Source: Rhizobium sp. WYCCWR10014 (GTDB lineage Bacteria > Pseudomonadota > Alphaproteobacteria > Rhizobiales > Rhizobiaceae). From it: DNA of 64,000 nucleotides. The notes beneath the pieces are model-generated. The model saw nothing but the letters and a program-made list of their open reading frames with translations. It searched no databases and had not been told where the DNA came from. Both the position numbers and the translations under genes were made by a program. The stretch lies in the NCBI RefSeq assembly GCF_001657485.1, contig NZ_LXFU01000031.1, positions 65,485 to 129,484 of the forward strand. The letters run 5' to 3'. Positions within the stretch are counted from its first letter, which is position 1; each line of letters opens with the position of its first letter. Positions 1-8,149 of the stretch are shown here, piece after piece.

Positions 1-189
1 CTGAAGGCATGGACTTCCGACCGCCAAAGCGCCGAAGACCGCGAGAAGCTTCTCAATGAAGCCTCCGACGCCGTCTGGGCGTTTTTCATCCAGCGTGAGA
101 TCTGCGGGTTGCGGAACAACCGCGACGCCATTCAGCGCTACGGCATCCCGAACGAAGTGCTCGCGAGATTGGGCGCGATGCGGAAATAA
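1..189 (+). CDS. C-terminal fragment of a small conserved hypothetical protein (DUF6665-like)
   Basis: An open frame enters from the left edge and ends at a TAA at 187-189, giving the last 62 residues. The visible part is hydrophilic and ends with a stretch of the type DAVWAFFIQREICGLRN followed by YGIPNEVLARLG. This resembles the end of the short DUF6665 proteins of Rhizobiales, in which a helical region precedes a 'YGVP-E-V' tail. Start codon and N-terminus lie outside the window. No function is known for the family. About 100 bases separate it from the next gene on the same strand. The family assignment is from memory of the motif. Confidence 0.6.
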   Translation: MKAWTSDRQSAEDREKLLNEASDAVWAFFIQREICGLRNNRDAIQRYGIPNEVLARLGAMRK

Positions 190-292
190 CGCGGCGATGG
201 CTGGAGTGGCTGCCGTCGCGACCTCTATTGGGTGGCAATCCCCGGTTCGGAACGGTATGGCTGGGTGCCGAACCAATGCGAAAGGAAACGCG

Positions 293-1159
293 ATGCCAAT
301 CTCAATCCGGATCGGGAATCAGGATCTCACCGTCGATGTCTCCTCCCTCGGCGCCGAGATGCAGGCGCTTACGTCAAGCGACGGGCGCCCTTGGTTATGG
401 ACCGGCGACGCAGCCTTCTGGACCGGGCGGTCGCCGATCCTGTTTCCGATCGTCGGCAAGGCGTCTGACGACAAGATCACGATCGACGGCACGGTCTATC
501 CGATGGCCCAGCATGGTTTTGCCCGCCGCAGCGAATTCACGCTTGCGGCATCCACCGAGACGATGTGCCGGTTCGAACTGACCGCCTCAGAGGCGTCGCG
601 GGCGGTCTATCCCTTCGAGTTTCAGCTGGCCGTGGTGCATGCGGTCGAGGGCCGGGTGTTGACTGTCACGGCGGAGGTCACCAATCGCGACCAGAAGCCG
701 ATGCCCTTCGGTCTCGGCTTCCATTCGGCCTTCGCCTGGCCATTGCCCGGCGCTTCCGGGCGCGACCATATCGTGACGCTCGACAATGAAGGCGAGCCGG
801 CGCTTGTGCGGCTGGGAGGCGGTCTCATCAACCCTGCGGCCCTGCCCTCGCCGTTCAAGGCCGGCCGGCTGGTGCTCGATCATTCGATGTTCGAGCAGGA
901 TGCAATGATTTTCCCTGATGGTGCGGGCGAAGGCTTGAGTTACGGCGCCGAAGGCGGGCCGACCATGCAGTTCCATTTCGAAAACCTGCCCAATCTTGCG
1001 CTGTGGACCAAGCCGGGTGCACCCTTCCTCTGCGTCGAGCCCTGGCATGGAACGGCCGCAGAAGCTGGAGGATCGAACGAGCTTTCGGCGAGGCCGTCCA
1101 CCACGATCCTGGCCCCGGGCGCTGTCGCCCGCTTCGCCTTTACGGTCGAAATTCCGTAA
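293..1159 (+). CDS. Aldose 1-epimerase family protein
   Basis: A 288-residue galactose-mutarotase-like beta-sandwich protein. Members interconvert alpha and beta anomers of sugars or hexose-6-phosphates, or bind related sugars in the cytoplasm. Supporting signs are the N-terminal strand 'LTVDVSSLGAEMQAL', the 'PILFPIVGK' segment, 'QHGFAR' with the family histidine, 'GLGFHSAFAWPL' with a second conserved histidine, and 'FLCVEPWHG' near the C-terminus with the catalytic-type glutamate region. The start at 293 is preceded by AAAGGAAACG. The frame is open further upstream, but the upstream part is not family-like. Its substrate is unknown. It converges on the efflux operon across a short hairpin. 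Confidence 0.85.
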   Translation: MPISIRIGNQDLTVDVSSLGAEMQALTSSDGRPWLWTGDAAFWTGRSPILFPIVGKASDDKITIDGTVYPMAQHGFARRSEFTLAASTETMCRFELTASEASRAVYPFEFQLAVVHAVEGRVLTVTAEVTNRDQKPMPFGLGFHSAFAWPLPGASGRDHIVTLDNEGEPALVRLGGGLINPAALPSPFKAGRLVLDHSMFEQDAMIFPDGAGEGLSYGAEGGPTMQFHFENLPNLALWTKPGAPFLCVEPWHGTAAEAGGSNELSARPSTTILAPGAVARFAFTVEIP

Positions 1160-1165
1160 TAGAGA

Positions 1166-1196
1166 AAGCGCCCGCCGGAAAGCCGGGCGAGCGCTT
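1166..1196. terminator. Bidirectional terminator-like hairpin between convergent genes
   Basis: AAGCGC (1166-1171) pairs with GCGCTT (1191-1196), with further CCGG/CCGG pairing inside. It fills the 48-bp gap between the epimerase stop and the end of the efflux gene. The T-tract is weak on both strands, so it may be only a partial terminator. Confidence 0.5.
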
Positions 1197-1207
1197 CTGT
1201 CTCCGTT

Positions 1208-2797
1208 TCAGTGGGCGCCGGCGCCACCACCGGCCCGCGGTTTTTGGGTGAGCAGCAGGGCGACGGCGGCAATGGCAAGAACCACGCCGATGACGGCGAA
1301 TGTATCGGCAAAACCCAGGATGAGGGCCTGGCGTTTGACGACCTGGCCAAGCGCCACGATGGCCTTCTGGGTTGCGACGGCAGGGTCGGAAACACCATGC
1401 TGCATGAAGTAGCCTGTCAATTGGTCGAGACGGGTGCGGACTTCGTCACGGCCGAGCGTCACCGACTGGCCGATGATATTCGAGTGGAACTGCTCGCGTT
1501 TGGTCAGCACCGTGCCGAGTGTCGCCGTGCCGACGGCGCCGCCGAGATTGCGCAGCATGTTGGTCAGGCCCGAGGCGGCGGCCGCATCCGAAGGCGCAAT
1601 GCCGGCAGTGGTGATGGCGGTGATCGGCGTCAGCACCAGGGCTTGGCCGATGGCGCGGACGATGTTCGGAATCCAGAACTGGTCGCCTGCCGTGTCGGCT
1701 GAAAGCGTGATGTTCATGAAGCAGCTGATCGCGAAGATCGAGATGCCGAGGAAGCCGATGTAACGCGCATCGAAGCGCTTCATCATCATCGGCACGAGCG
1801 GGATCAAAAGCAGCTGCGGCAGGCCGGTCCATGCCAGCACGTTGCCGATCTGCTCGGCATTGTAGCGCTGCACCTGGCCGAGATATTGCGGCAGGATGTA
1901 GACGGTGCCGAAGAGGGCGACGCCGACCAGCACGTTGACGGCAACGCCTATGCCGAAATTGCGCTGTTTCAACAGGCGCAGCTTGACCAGCGGCTTTTCC
2001 ACCGTCAGCTCGATCCAGATGAAGGCGACGAGGAAGACGAAGGCGACGATGCTGAGCTTGATGATGAAGGGCGAGGAGAACCAGTCTTCCTTGTTGCCTT
2101 CTTCAAGCACGGTCTGCAAAGCCGAGAGACCGATCGCCATGGTGAAGATGCCGGCCCAGTCGCCTTCTCTCAGCAGGCCAAGCTGCATCGGCTGCTTGTC
2201 GAGCGTCAGCGCGAGGGCGACCGCCATGATGGCGCTCGGGATGGCGTTGATGAAGAAGATCGTCTGCCAGCCGTAGTTTTCGGTGAGGTAGCCGCCGATG
2301 GTCGGGCCGATCGCCGGGGCGAAGGTGACCGAGAGCGCGAAGATCGCAAGACCCAGCGGCTGCTGCGATTTCGGCAGCTTGGTCAGCACCATGGTGAAGG
2401 CCATGGGGATCAGCACGCCGCCGGCAAAACCCTGCAGGCCGCGCAGCACTATCATCGTACCGAGATCATGGGCGAAGGCACAGGCAATCGAAAACAACGG
2501 GAAGAGGACGGAGTTGACGAGGATAAAGCGGCGAAACGAGAAGACGTTGCTGAAATAGGCCGTCAGTGGAATGACGACGATTTCGCCAATGAGGTAGGAG
2601 GTGGAGATCCAGGCGCCGTTGTCGACGCCCGTTCCGATGCCGCCCTCGATGTCTAGCAGCGAGGCATTGGTGATCTGGATATTGAGGATCGCCATGAAGG
2701 CGCCGATCATGCCGGCGAGAACGGCAATCCATTCCCGGGTGCTGGCGCCGGTTTTCGGCTGCGGAGCGGCGATTGATCTTGCTGCGATGGTGGACAT
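1208..2797 (-). CDS. EmrB-type MFS multidrug exporter (DHA2 family, 14 TM)
   Basis: A 529-residue inner-membrane drug:proton antiporter of the DHA2/EmrB class. The length and the run of about 14 hydrophobic segments fit. The N-terminal 'LAGMIGAFMAILNIQITNASLLDIEGGIGTG' is the classic EmrB helix 1 with its motif D1 region; 'WISTSYLIGEIVVIPLTAYFSNVF' and 'LRGLQGFAGGVLIPMAF' match helix 2 and helix 4 (motif C region). It lies 24 bases downstream of the membrane-fusion partner on the same strand, so the two should be co-transcribed and form an EmrAB-type pump with an outer-membrane channel encoded elsewhere. The drug specificity cannot be read from sequence. A TetR regulator is divergent. Confidence 0.93.
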   Translation of the reverse strand: MSTIAARSIAAPQPKTGASTREWIAVLAGMIGAFMAILNIQITNASLLDIEGGIGTGVDNGAWISTSYLIGEIVVIPLTAYFSNVFSFRRFILVNSVLFPLFSIACAFAHDLGTMIVLRGLQGFAGGVLIPMAFTMVLTKLPKSQQPLGLAIFALSVTFAPAIGPTIGGYLTENYGWQTIFFINAIPSAIMAVALALTLDKQPMQLGLLREGDWAGIFTMAIGLSALQTVLEEGNKEDWFSSPFIIKLSIVAFVFLVAFIWIELTVEKPLVKLRLLKQRNFGIGVAVNVLVGVALFGTVYILPQYLGQVQRYNAEQIGNVLAWTGLPQLLLIPLVPMMMKRFDARYIGFLGISIFAISCFMNITLSADTAGDQFWIPNIVRAIGQALVLTPITAITTAGIAPSDAAAASGLTNMLRNLGGAVGTATLGTVLTKREQFHSNIIGQSVTLGRDEVRTRLDQLTGYFMQHGVSDPAVATQKAIVALGQVVKRQALILGFADTFAVIGVVLAIAAVALLLTQKPRAGGGAGAH

Positions 2798-2821
2798 GAC
2801 ACGAACTCCTCGTCCCCCGGC

Positions 2822-4006
2822 CTAGCTGCGGTCGTTCTTGGTATCGATGCTCGGCTGGACGGACATGCCGGGTCGCAGGTCGCCATTTGCGGCGGCGTCG
2901 CCGTCGAGCACGATCCTGACCGGAATACGCTGGACGACCTTGGTGAAGTTGCCGGTAGCGTTATCGGGCGGCAGCAGCGCGAATTCCTGGCCGCTTGCCG
3001 GCGCGAGGCTGTCGACATGGCCGTGATAGACGCGGCCCGGGAACATATCGACCTCAATATCGACAGGCTGGCCGGCCCGGACGTCGGTCAGCTGCGTTTC
3101 CTTGTAGTTGGCGATGACATAAGCAGCCGTCGTCGGCACGACCGACATCAGCTGGGTGCCGGCCTGGACATATTGACCGACGCGCAGCGTCCGGTTGCCG
3201 ACGGTGCCGTCGACGGGGGCAGTGATCGTCGCATAGGAAAGGTTGAGCTCGGCCTGGTGCTGGACGGCCTGGCTGCGGGCAAGGGCCGCCTTCGCCTGGG
3301 CCAGCTCGGCATTCAGCAGGTCGACCTGCTTGACGGCGGCGTCGAGCGAGGCGGTGTCGCGGACGATCGAAGCCTGGGCGGCAGCGATCTGCGAGGCGGC
3401 CTGCTGCGCCGTCTGGACCGGGGCATAGCCGCTGGTGGCAAGGTTCGAATAGCGCTTGTTGTTCTGCTCGGCGAAGGTCTCGTTGGCGCGGTCGACATCG
3501 ACGGTTGCGCGGGCGGCGGAAATCGTTGACTGCTGGATATCGAGCGAAGCCTGCTTGGCGTTGACGGTGGCCTCGGCTGCGGCGACGTCGGCCTTGGCCT
3601 GATCGAGGGCCGCCTTGAAGTCGCGATCGTCGATGCGGGCAAGCGGCTGTCCGGCCTTGACGGTCTCGTTGTCCATGACCAGCACCTCGGCGAGATAGCC
3701 TGATACCTTGGGGGCAATGGTGCTGCTGTCGGCCTTCACATAGGCGTCGTCGGTCGAGATATGGAAGCGGCCGACCGTCCAGTAATCATGGCCGTAATAG
3801 GTGCCTGCGGCGATCAGCACGAGGGCGGTAGCGCCGAGAAGCAGGGAGCGGCCACCGCGCCTGCGAGTGGGCGTTTCCTCGGCAACGGGGGCGGCAGCTT
3901 CCGCGATGCGCGGCGGCTGGCCGGCGTCCAGGCTTGCCGGTGCGGCTTCGGCGGTGTTTTCAACGGCAGTATTGTTGTTCAAGGCATGCAGCGTCTTGAT
4001 TGTCAT
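2822..4006 (-). CDS. EmrA/HlyD-type membrane-fusion protein
   Basis: A 394-residue periplasmic adaptor with one N-terminal membrane anchor ('LLLGATALVLIAAGTYYG', about residues 60-78), a biotinyl-lipoyl-like half-motif ('STIAPKVSGYLAEVLVMDNETVKAGQPLARID'), a long alanine/glutamine-rich coiled-coil hairpin (about 130-240), the second lipoyl half ('ATITAPVDGTVGNRTLRVGQYVQAGTQLMSVVP') and a beta-barrel domain. I chose the ATG at 4006 because AGGAGA lies just upstream; the frame continues 10 codons further to a poorer start. It connects the MFS exporter to an outer-membrane channel. It is expected to be controlled from the operator region at 4084-4135. Confidence 0.92.
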   Translation of the reverse strand: MTIKTLHALNNNTAVENTAEAAPASLDAGQPPRIAEAAAPVAEETPTRRRGGRSLLLGATALVLIAAGTYYGHDYWTVGRFHISTDDAYVKADSSTIAPKVSGYLAEVLVMDNETVKAGQPLARIDDRDFKAALDQAKADVAAAEATVNAKQASLDIQQSTISAARATVDVDRANETFAEQNNKRYSNLATSGYAPVQTAQQAASQIAAAQASIVRDTASLDAAVKQVDLLNAELAQAKAALARSQAVQHQAELNLSYATITAPVDGTVGNRTLRVGQYVQAGTQLMSVVPTTAAYVIANYKETQLTDVRAGQPVDIEVDMFPGRVYHGHVDSLAPASGQEFALLPPDNATGNFTKVVQRIPVRIVLDGDAAANGDLRPGMSVQPSIDTKNDRS

Positions 4007-4083
4007 TGTCTTTCTCCTGATGACGGTCGCCGTCACTTGGGCTGCGGCCTCTGAATTCGAACGAATGCACTTTAGGAAACTTG

Positions 4084-4135
4084 ATATTTTCCAAAATATG
4101 CATTAGAAGATAGATGTCAACGAGAATTTGGAAAA
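4084..4135. promoter_or_regulatory. Candidate paired operators for the TetR regulator / efflux operon
   Basis: ATATTTT-CC-AAAATAT (4084-4099) is an inverted repeat with 7-bp arms. Its core TTTTCCAAA (4087-4095) recurs in inverted orientation as TTTGGAAAA at 4127-4135, just before the TetR start. Both lie in the short divergent intergenic region between the membrane-fusion gene and the TetR gene, the usual position for a TetR operator. Binding is inferred, not shown. Confidence 0.6.
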
Positions 4136-4140
4136 TCAGC

Positions 4141-4788
4141 ATGGTCCAAAATCACGAAATCGAGAAGAAGCCGCGAGGACGCCCGCAAGTCCGCTGCGAC
4201 GAGGATACGAGAAGCGTGATCATCGAGGCGGCGAACAGGCAGTTCCACGAGAATGGCTATGCCGCGGCAAGCATCGCTGCGATCGCCCAGGAGGCCGGTG
4301 TTTCGACCAAGACGCTCTACCGGCTGTTTCCGACGAAAGGAGATCTCTTTTCAGAGATGATCACGGAGCGCACCGGGCGCTTTTTGATCGCGCTTGACCC
4401 CGGCACACTCGCCGTGGCCGATCTCAGGCAGGGGCTGGAGCGCATACTGACGGCCTATGGCATGCTGACGCTCTCGGTGGATACGATCACCTTGACCCGG
4501 CTCGTCATCAGCGAGTCTGATCGTTTCCCCGAGATCGCCAACGCCTTCTATGAAAAGGCGATCGTCAGAACCAATACGCTGATGGAGAACTGGCTGCACA
4601 AGCAGATCGATCGTGGACTGATTGCGCTTGATGATCCGCATGCGGCCTGCGGCATGCTGCGCGGCATGATGATCATGGAGCCGCAGCGTGCCGCGATGCT
4701 GCGCCAGGAGCCGCCGCCGAAAATCGAGACGATTGCGGCGCGCGCGAAGATGTGCGCCGATCTGTTCTTGAAAGGTTGCGCGCTCTGA
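4141..4788 (+). CDS. TetR/AcrR family transcriptional regulator
   Basis: A 215-residue repressor. The N-terminal helix-turn-helix is clear: 'VIIEAANRQFHENGYAAASIAAIAQEAGVSTKTLYRLFPTKGDLFSEMI' (about residues 22-70). The remaining three-quarters is a helical ligand-binding domain of AcrR type. It is divergent from the emrAB-like pair and most probably represses that pair and itself. The start at 4141 is preferred to the in-frame ATG at 4114, because the N-terminus 'KKPRGRPQ' follows directly and 4114 lies in the operator region. A strong terminator hairpin overlaps the stop codon. The effector is unknown. Confidence 0.9.
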   Translation: MVQNHEIEKKPRGRPQVRCDEDTRSVIIEAANRQFHENGYAAASIAAIAQEAGVSTKTLYRLFPTKGDLFSEMITERTGRFLIALDPGTLAVADLRQGLERILTAYGMLTLSVDTITLTRLVISESDRFPEIANAFYEKAIVRTNTLMENWLHKQIDRGLIALDDPHAACGMLRGMMIMEPQRAAMLRQEPPPKIETIAARAKMCADLFLKGCAL

Positions 4789-4822
4789 AGCATCGCTCGG
4801 GCTTCAGAGCGCACTGATTTTC
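4780..4822 (+). terminator. Rho-independent terminator of the TetR gene
   Basis: GCGCTCTGAAGC (4780-4791) and GCTTCAGAGCGC (4801-4812) form a perfect 12-bp stem with a 9-base loop, followed by ACTGATTTTC. The left arm contains the last codon and stop of the TetR gene. Confidence 0.75.
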
Positions 4823-4825
4823 GCT

Positions 4826-4866
4826 AGAGCAATTCCAGCAAAAATGCGCGGCGGTTTTGCGTCCAC
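4826..4866. repeat. Truncated RIME-like intergenic repeat
   Basis: The segment begins AGAGCAATTCCAGCAAAAAT and continues with GCGGTTTTGCGTCC. It matches the first half of the longer element at 47776-47862 but lacks the second palindrome. It sits between convergent genes. Confidence 0.6.
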
Positions 4867-4868
4867 CC

Positions 4869-6056
4869 TCAGTTTGGCGGCGCACCGAGCGCATGCAGGA
4901 TGCCCCGCAATTCGGCAAGGCCGCGCATGCGGCCGATGGCCGGGTAGCCTGGCGTGACGACCTTGTCGAGGTCATCGAGCATGCGATGGCCATGGTCCGA
5001 TCGGAACACGATGGTGTCCTCGGGACTGCGGCGGCGGTCTTCCGCAACCAGTTCGCTGAGAACCGCCACCATATCGACGTCGCCTTCCAGATGCGCGCTT
5101 TCATGGAACGTCCGACCGTCACCCTCGCGCGTCGTAGCGCGCAGATGGGCGAAGTGGATGCGCGAGGCGAAGCGCCGGGCGATCGCCGGCAGGTCGTTTT
5201 CGGCGCGCACGCCGAGGCTGCCGGTGCAATAACACATGCCGTTCGCCGCCGATGGCACCGCATCGAAGAGAGCGGCATAGTCGTCCGCCGTCGAGGCGAT
5301 GCGCGGCAGGCCGAACAGCGAACGCGGCGGATCGTCGGGATGCAGCGTCAGCTTCACGCCACGGGCTTCGGCGGCCGGCGTCACCGCCTCCAGGAATTCG
5401 ATCAGGTGCCGCCGCAGTCTTGCGGTATCGATACCGCTATAGGCGACGAGCTTGTCGCGGAAGGCCGGAATGGTCAGAGGCTCAGTGGTCGACCCCGGCA
5501 GAGCCGAGGTGATGATGCGCGTGATGTCGGCGATCTCGTCGTCCGTCATCGCTTCGAAGACGATGCGCGCCCGTTCGCGGTCTTCGCTAGAATAATGCTG
5601 CGCCGCATCCGGCCGCTCCAGGATGAAGAGATCGAAGGCTGCGAAACGCTCGTGGTCGAAACGCATGGCGGTGGCGCCGGTCGGCGTCACGAAATCGAGG
5701 TCGGTGCGGGTCCAGTCCACGACAGGCATGAAATTATAGCAGACGATCGGAATGCCGCAGGCGGCGACCGCTTCCAGGCTGGCGATCCACGCCTCGATTT
5801 CGGCCTTCGCCTCCCCGCCCTTGCGCTTGACGGCGTCGGGGATCGGGATGCTCTCGACGACTGACCAGACGAGCGGCGAGCGGTCGCCGGGCGTCGTCTC
5901 GATCAGAGCCTGGCGTTCGCGCACTTCTCTCTCCGTCCAGGCCCTGCCGATCGGTACCTGATGCAGCGAAGAGACGATGTTCGTCGCGCCCGTCTGGCGG
6001 ACATCGTCCAGCGTCACCGGCGCTTCCGGTCCGAACCATCTCCAACCCTGTCGCAT
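4869..6056 (-). CDS. uxuA: Mannonate dehydratase
   Basis: A 395-residue cytoplasmic enzyme that dehydrates D-mannonate to 2-keto-3-deoxygluconate in hexuronate (glucuronate/fructuronate) catabolism. The N-terminus 'MRQGWRWFGP' with 'TNIVSSLHQVPIGRAW', the TIM-barrel stretch 'CGIPIVCYNFMPVVDWTRTDL', 'LTLHPDDPPRSLFGLPRI' and the C-terminal 'RSDHGHRMLDD' are UxuA signatures; the His/Cys/Asp residues in these segments are the metal ligands of the family. Full length. GGAAGGAAGAAGG directly precedes the ATG. It lies 44 bases downstream of a GntR gene on the same strand, which suggests an operon. No uxuB or uxaC is seen in the window. Confidence 0.95.
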   Translation of the reverse strand: MRQGWRWFGPEAPVTLDDVRQTGATNIVSSLHQVPIGRAWTEREVRERQALIETTPGDRSPLVWSVVESIPIPDAVKRKGGEAKAEIEAWIASLEAVAACGIPIVCYNFMPVVDWTRTDLDFVTPTGATAMRFDHERFAAFDLFILERPDAAQHYSSEDRERARIVFEAMTDDEIADITRIITSALPGSTTEPLTIPAFRDKLVAYSGIDTARLRRHLIEFLEAVTPAAEARGVKLTLHPDDPPRSLFGLPRIASTADDYAALFDAVPSAANGMCYCTGSLGVRAENDLPAIARRFASRIHFAHLRATTREGDGRTFHESAHLEGDVDMVAVLSELVAEDRRRSPEDTIVFRSDHGHRMLDDLDKVVTPGYPAIGRMRGLAELRGILHALGAPPN

Positions 6057-6100
6057 CCTTCTTCCTTCCCTCTCGCTTTTCGTTTCGTGTTGGCCTGCCG

Positions 6101-6823
6101 TCAGCAGAAATAATCGGGGTAGCGCGCGCGCAACTCGTCGACATCGGGAATGACGGCACTCAGATGATGGGTCATCGCGCTGCGCGCAACCGCCGCATCA
6201 TGGGCGGCGAGCGCATCGCGGATGATCATGTGTTCCTGCACCACATTATCCATGCGCCCGAGCACCGGTAGCGTCAGGCGCCGTGCCCGGTCGATCTGCA
6301 CCTTGACCGTTTTCAGGATTGCCCAGATGCCGGGATAACCCGATATCTGCGTAATCGCCTCATGGAAGGCCTCGTCCTCCTCATGGAAGCTCGAGGCATT
6401 GCCGGTCGCTGCATGCACCTGCTGGCGGGCAATGATGGCGTCGAGACGGGCGATATCAGCGGCCGTCGCGGTCAGAGCCGCAGCTTCGACGGTTGTGCCT
6501 TCGAGCGCCTTGCGCACGACGACCGCCTCAGGGATCGCCGAGACCGGCACCCGCGACACGACAGTGCCCGACTGCGGGTAGATATCGACCAGTCCGCCTT
6601 CGGAAAGCCTAAGCAGCGCCTCGCGTACCGGCGTGCGGCTGACGCCGAAATCATCGGCGATCCGCTTTTCCTGCAGCAGCATGCCGGGCGGCATCCGCAG
6701 CGACACGATGTCGGCATAGAGGCGATCGTAGATGGCGCCGGCCGTGGTGATACGGCGCAACCTGCCCCCGACCTCCCGCGACGTCGGGACGACCAAAACC
6801 TCTGTTTGTGATGCCTGCCGCAT
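6101..6823 (-). CDS. GntR family (FadR subfamily) regulator of the mannonate dehydratase operon
   Basis: A 240-residue regulator. The winged helix-turn-helix lies at about residues 30-95 ('GAIYDRLYADIVSLRMPPGMLLQEKRIADDFGVSRTPVREALLRLSEGGLVDIYPQSGTVVSRV'). It is followed by an FCD ligand-binding domain with the metal-site motif 'FHEEDEAFHEAI' and 'HMIIRDALAAHD'. The frame runs open far upstream, but homology begins near the ATG at 6823, so the longer version is rejected. Position and family suggest that it senses a hexuronate or its keto derivative and represses itself and uxuA. Confidence 0.9.
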   Translation of the reverse strand: MRQASQTEVLVVPTSREVGGRLRRITTAGAIYDRLYADIVSLRMPPGMLLQEKRIADDFGVSRTPVREALLRLSEGGLVDIYPQSGTVVSRVPVSAIPEAVVVRKALEGTTVEAAALTATAADIARLDAIIARQQVHAATGNASSFHEEDEAFHEAITQISGYPGIWAILKTVKVQIDRARRLTLPVLGRMDNVVQEHMIIRDALAAHDAAVARSAMTHHLSAVIPDVDELRARYPDYFC

Positions 6824-6852
6824 GACATACCGGGACGTTGAAACTTTGCGGC

Positions 6853-6862
6853 ATACTAGTAT
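6853..6862. promoter_or_regulatory. Palindromic operator candidate ATACTAGTAT
   Basis: A perfect 10-bp palindrome lies 30 bases upstream of the GntR start. FadR-type GntR proteins typically bind short AT-rich palindromes of this kind near their own promoters. No binding data. Confidence 0.45.
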
Positions 6863-7102
6863 ATCAGTTTTGCCACCTCGCCAAGAGGCACCGCTGAAGG
6901 CTCTGGCGCATCGCGACTTGAGCATGTCGAGCTCGGCCGCAGGCTCGGGGCGGAATCGAAAACATGGAACGGATATTGCAGTGTAAAAGCGGGGTGAACG
7001 GCGGCAGAGGGCCTCGCGGAATCGGAAGCCCGATCTTTGCGCCGCACTCTTTGTTTGGAACTTAGATCGGCCGAGTTGGTTGAGATCCGCAAGGAGACAC
7101 TC

Positions 7103-7507
7103 ATGAAAAACCCAGCACGACGCAAGACAAGCGAAAGGAAAGCTGACGGCGGCCGGCCGGAAGCTCCACCCGCCGCGGACGATGGCGGACGGAAGATGGC
7201 TCGGCGAGCCGCAAACGAAATCGACAGGCCGAGCGGCGGCTTGCCAGTACCCAGCCGCGAGGAGGAGATCCGAAGAAGGGCTTATTCCCTGTGGGAGAAC
7301 GAAGGGAGGCCGGAAGGCAAGCACGGGCATCACTGGACCGTGGCCGAACATGAACTCGATGCACAGCAGGGCGAAGCCGACAATCCTCCAAACCTCGCAG
7401 CACTGCGAGAGGCTTCGCGCCAACATACGGATGCATTTCTCGTCAAGACCGATCTCGAGGACGCCGACCAACGCGAAGCCTCCCCCGGCACACGCGAGCA
7501 GGATTGA
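7103..7507 (+). CDS. DUF2934 domain protein, small and hydrophilic
   Basis: A 134-residue, charged, probably disordered protein with a short DUF2934 motif at about residues 51-73 ('REEEIRRRAYSLWENEGRPEGKHGHHW'). Such proteins are common on rhizobial chromosomes and plasmids; their role is unknown. The start has AAGGAG eight bases upstream. The gene is followed after 56 bases by a small membrane-protein gene on the same strand, perhaps co-transcribed. Confidence 0.75.
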   Translation: MKNPARRKTSERKADGGRPEAPPAADDGGRKMARRAANEIDRPSGGLPVPSREEEIRRRAYSLWENEGRPEGKHGHHWTVAEHELDAQQGEADNPPNLAALREASRQHTDAFLVKTDLEDADQREASPGTREQD

Positions 7508-7563
7508 ACTTTCCGGCTCGCGCCAATCTCAGACCTCTTGCCAATTTCAGAAAGGTCCCCGAC

Positions 7564-7815
7564 ATGACCGACAAACAGAACTTGAACGCCGGATTCACCG
7601 GAACGCCCACCGAGCAGCCGGAGGGATTGACCAAGGTCGCGAAGTCGGCAGCCAATGAGATGAAGCGTGAGGCTTATGCCGTCGTCTCCGGCGTTAGAGA
7701 GCACCCACACACCGCAAGCGCACTGTTGCTCACCACCGGCATCGTCGCATTCGGGCTTGGCTATCTCCTTGGTCGATCATCGGCGGAAGGTTCGACACGC
7801 CCATATTGGCGATAG
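7564..7815 (+). CDS. Small single-pass membrane protein (ElaB/YqjD-like layout)
   Basis: An 83-residue protein: a hydrophilic N-terminal half with 'KVAKSAANEMKREAYAVVSGVREHP', then one membrane helix 'ASALLLTTGIVAFGLGYLLGRS' near the C-terminus. This amphipathic-helix-plus-anchor layout resembles the DUF883/ElaB stress proteins, but I see no decisive family motif. The ATG at 7564 follows AGAAAGG. It shares strand and spacing with the DUF2934 gene. Confidence 0.65.
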   Translation: MTDKQNLNAGFTGTPTEQPEGLTKVAKSAANEMKREAYAVVSGVREHPHTASALLLTTGIVAFGLGYLLGRSSAEGSTRPYWR

Positions 7816-8149
7816 CAGCAGCCATTTTATATCAACGGGGCGCATGCATCGTTCTTCGACCAGCCGTGCCGATCCCGACGTTGCCGCCTTCTCTCCCGGC
7901 GGTACGCTCGTCGGCCGCTGGAGGAGCAAACCTTCAAATTGAGCCCGCACCTCAAACGTGTTTTCTGTTGAAGCCGGCCTTACCGTCGCACCCACTTGCC
8001 ACCCATCATCGAACAGAACCACGTCTGACCCGACGCCTGTTGCTGGAATACCACGTCGAATAAAGCCACAGATTGCATCCCCATCACAGCTTGACAGCTG
8101 TGATCGCGATCCTTAGCGAGGCAGCATCGACACGGTCAGGACCGGCAAA
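7816..8149. other. Intergenic region without a supported gene
   Basis: 334 bases between the small membrane protein and the polysaccharide ligase. Short open frames exist on both strands but lack ribosome sites or recognisable motifs. A short tandem repeat ACAGCTTG ACAGCTTG lies at 8087-8102. The promoter of the downstream gene is presumably here. Confidence 0.5.

Noticed and set aside
1886-2656. Long plus-strand open frame antisense to the emrB-like gene
   Set aside because: Highly charged D/E/R/Q-rich translation typical of an antisense shadow of a GC-rich membrane-protein gene; no ribosome site or motif.
6824-7471. Upstream extension of the GntR regulator frame (to 456 residues)
   Set aside because: The extra N-terminal 216 residues have no family match, cross the operator palindrome and run antisense to the DUF2934 gene.
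7777-8022. 81-codon minus-strand frame in the gap before the polysaccharide ligase
   Set aside because: Overlaps the end of a better-supported gene, has no ribosome site and no recognisable motif.
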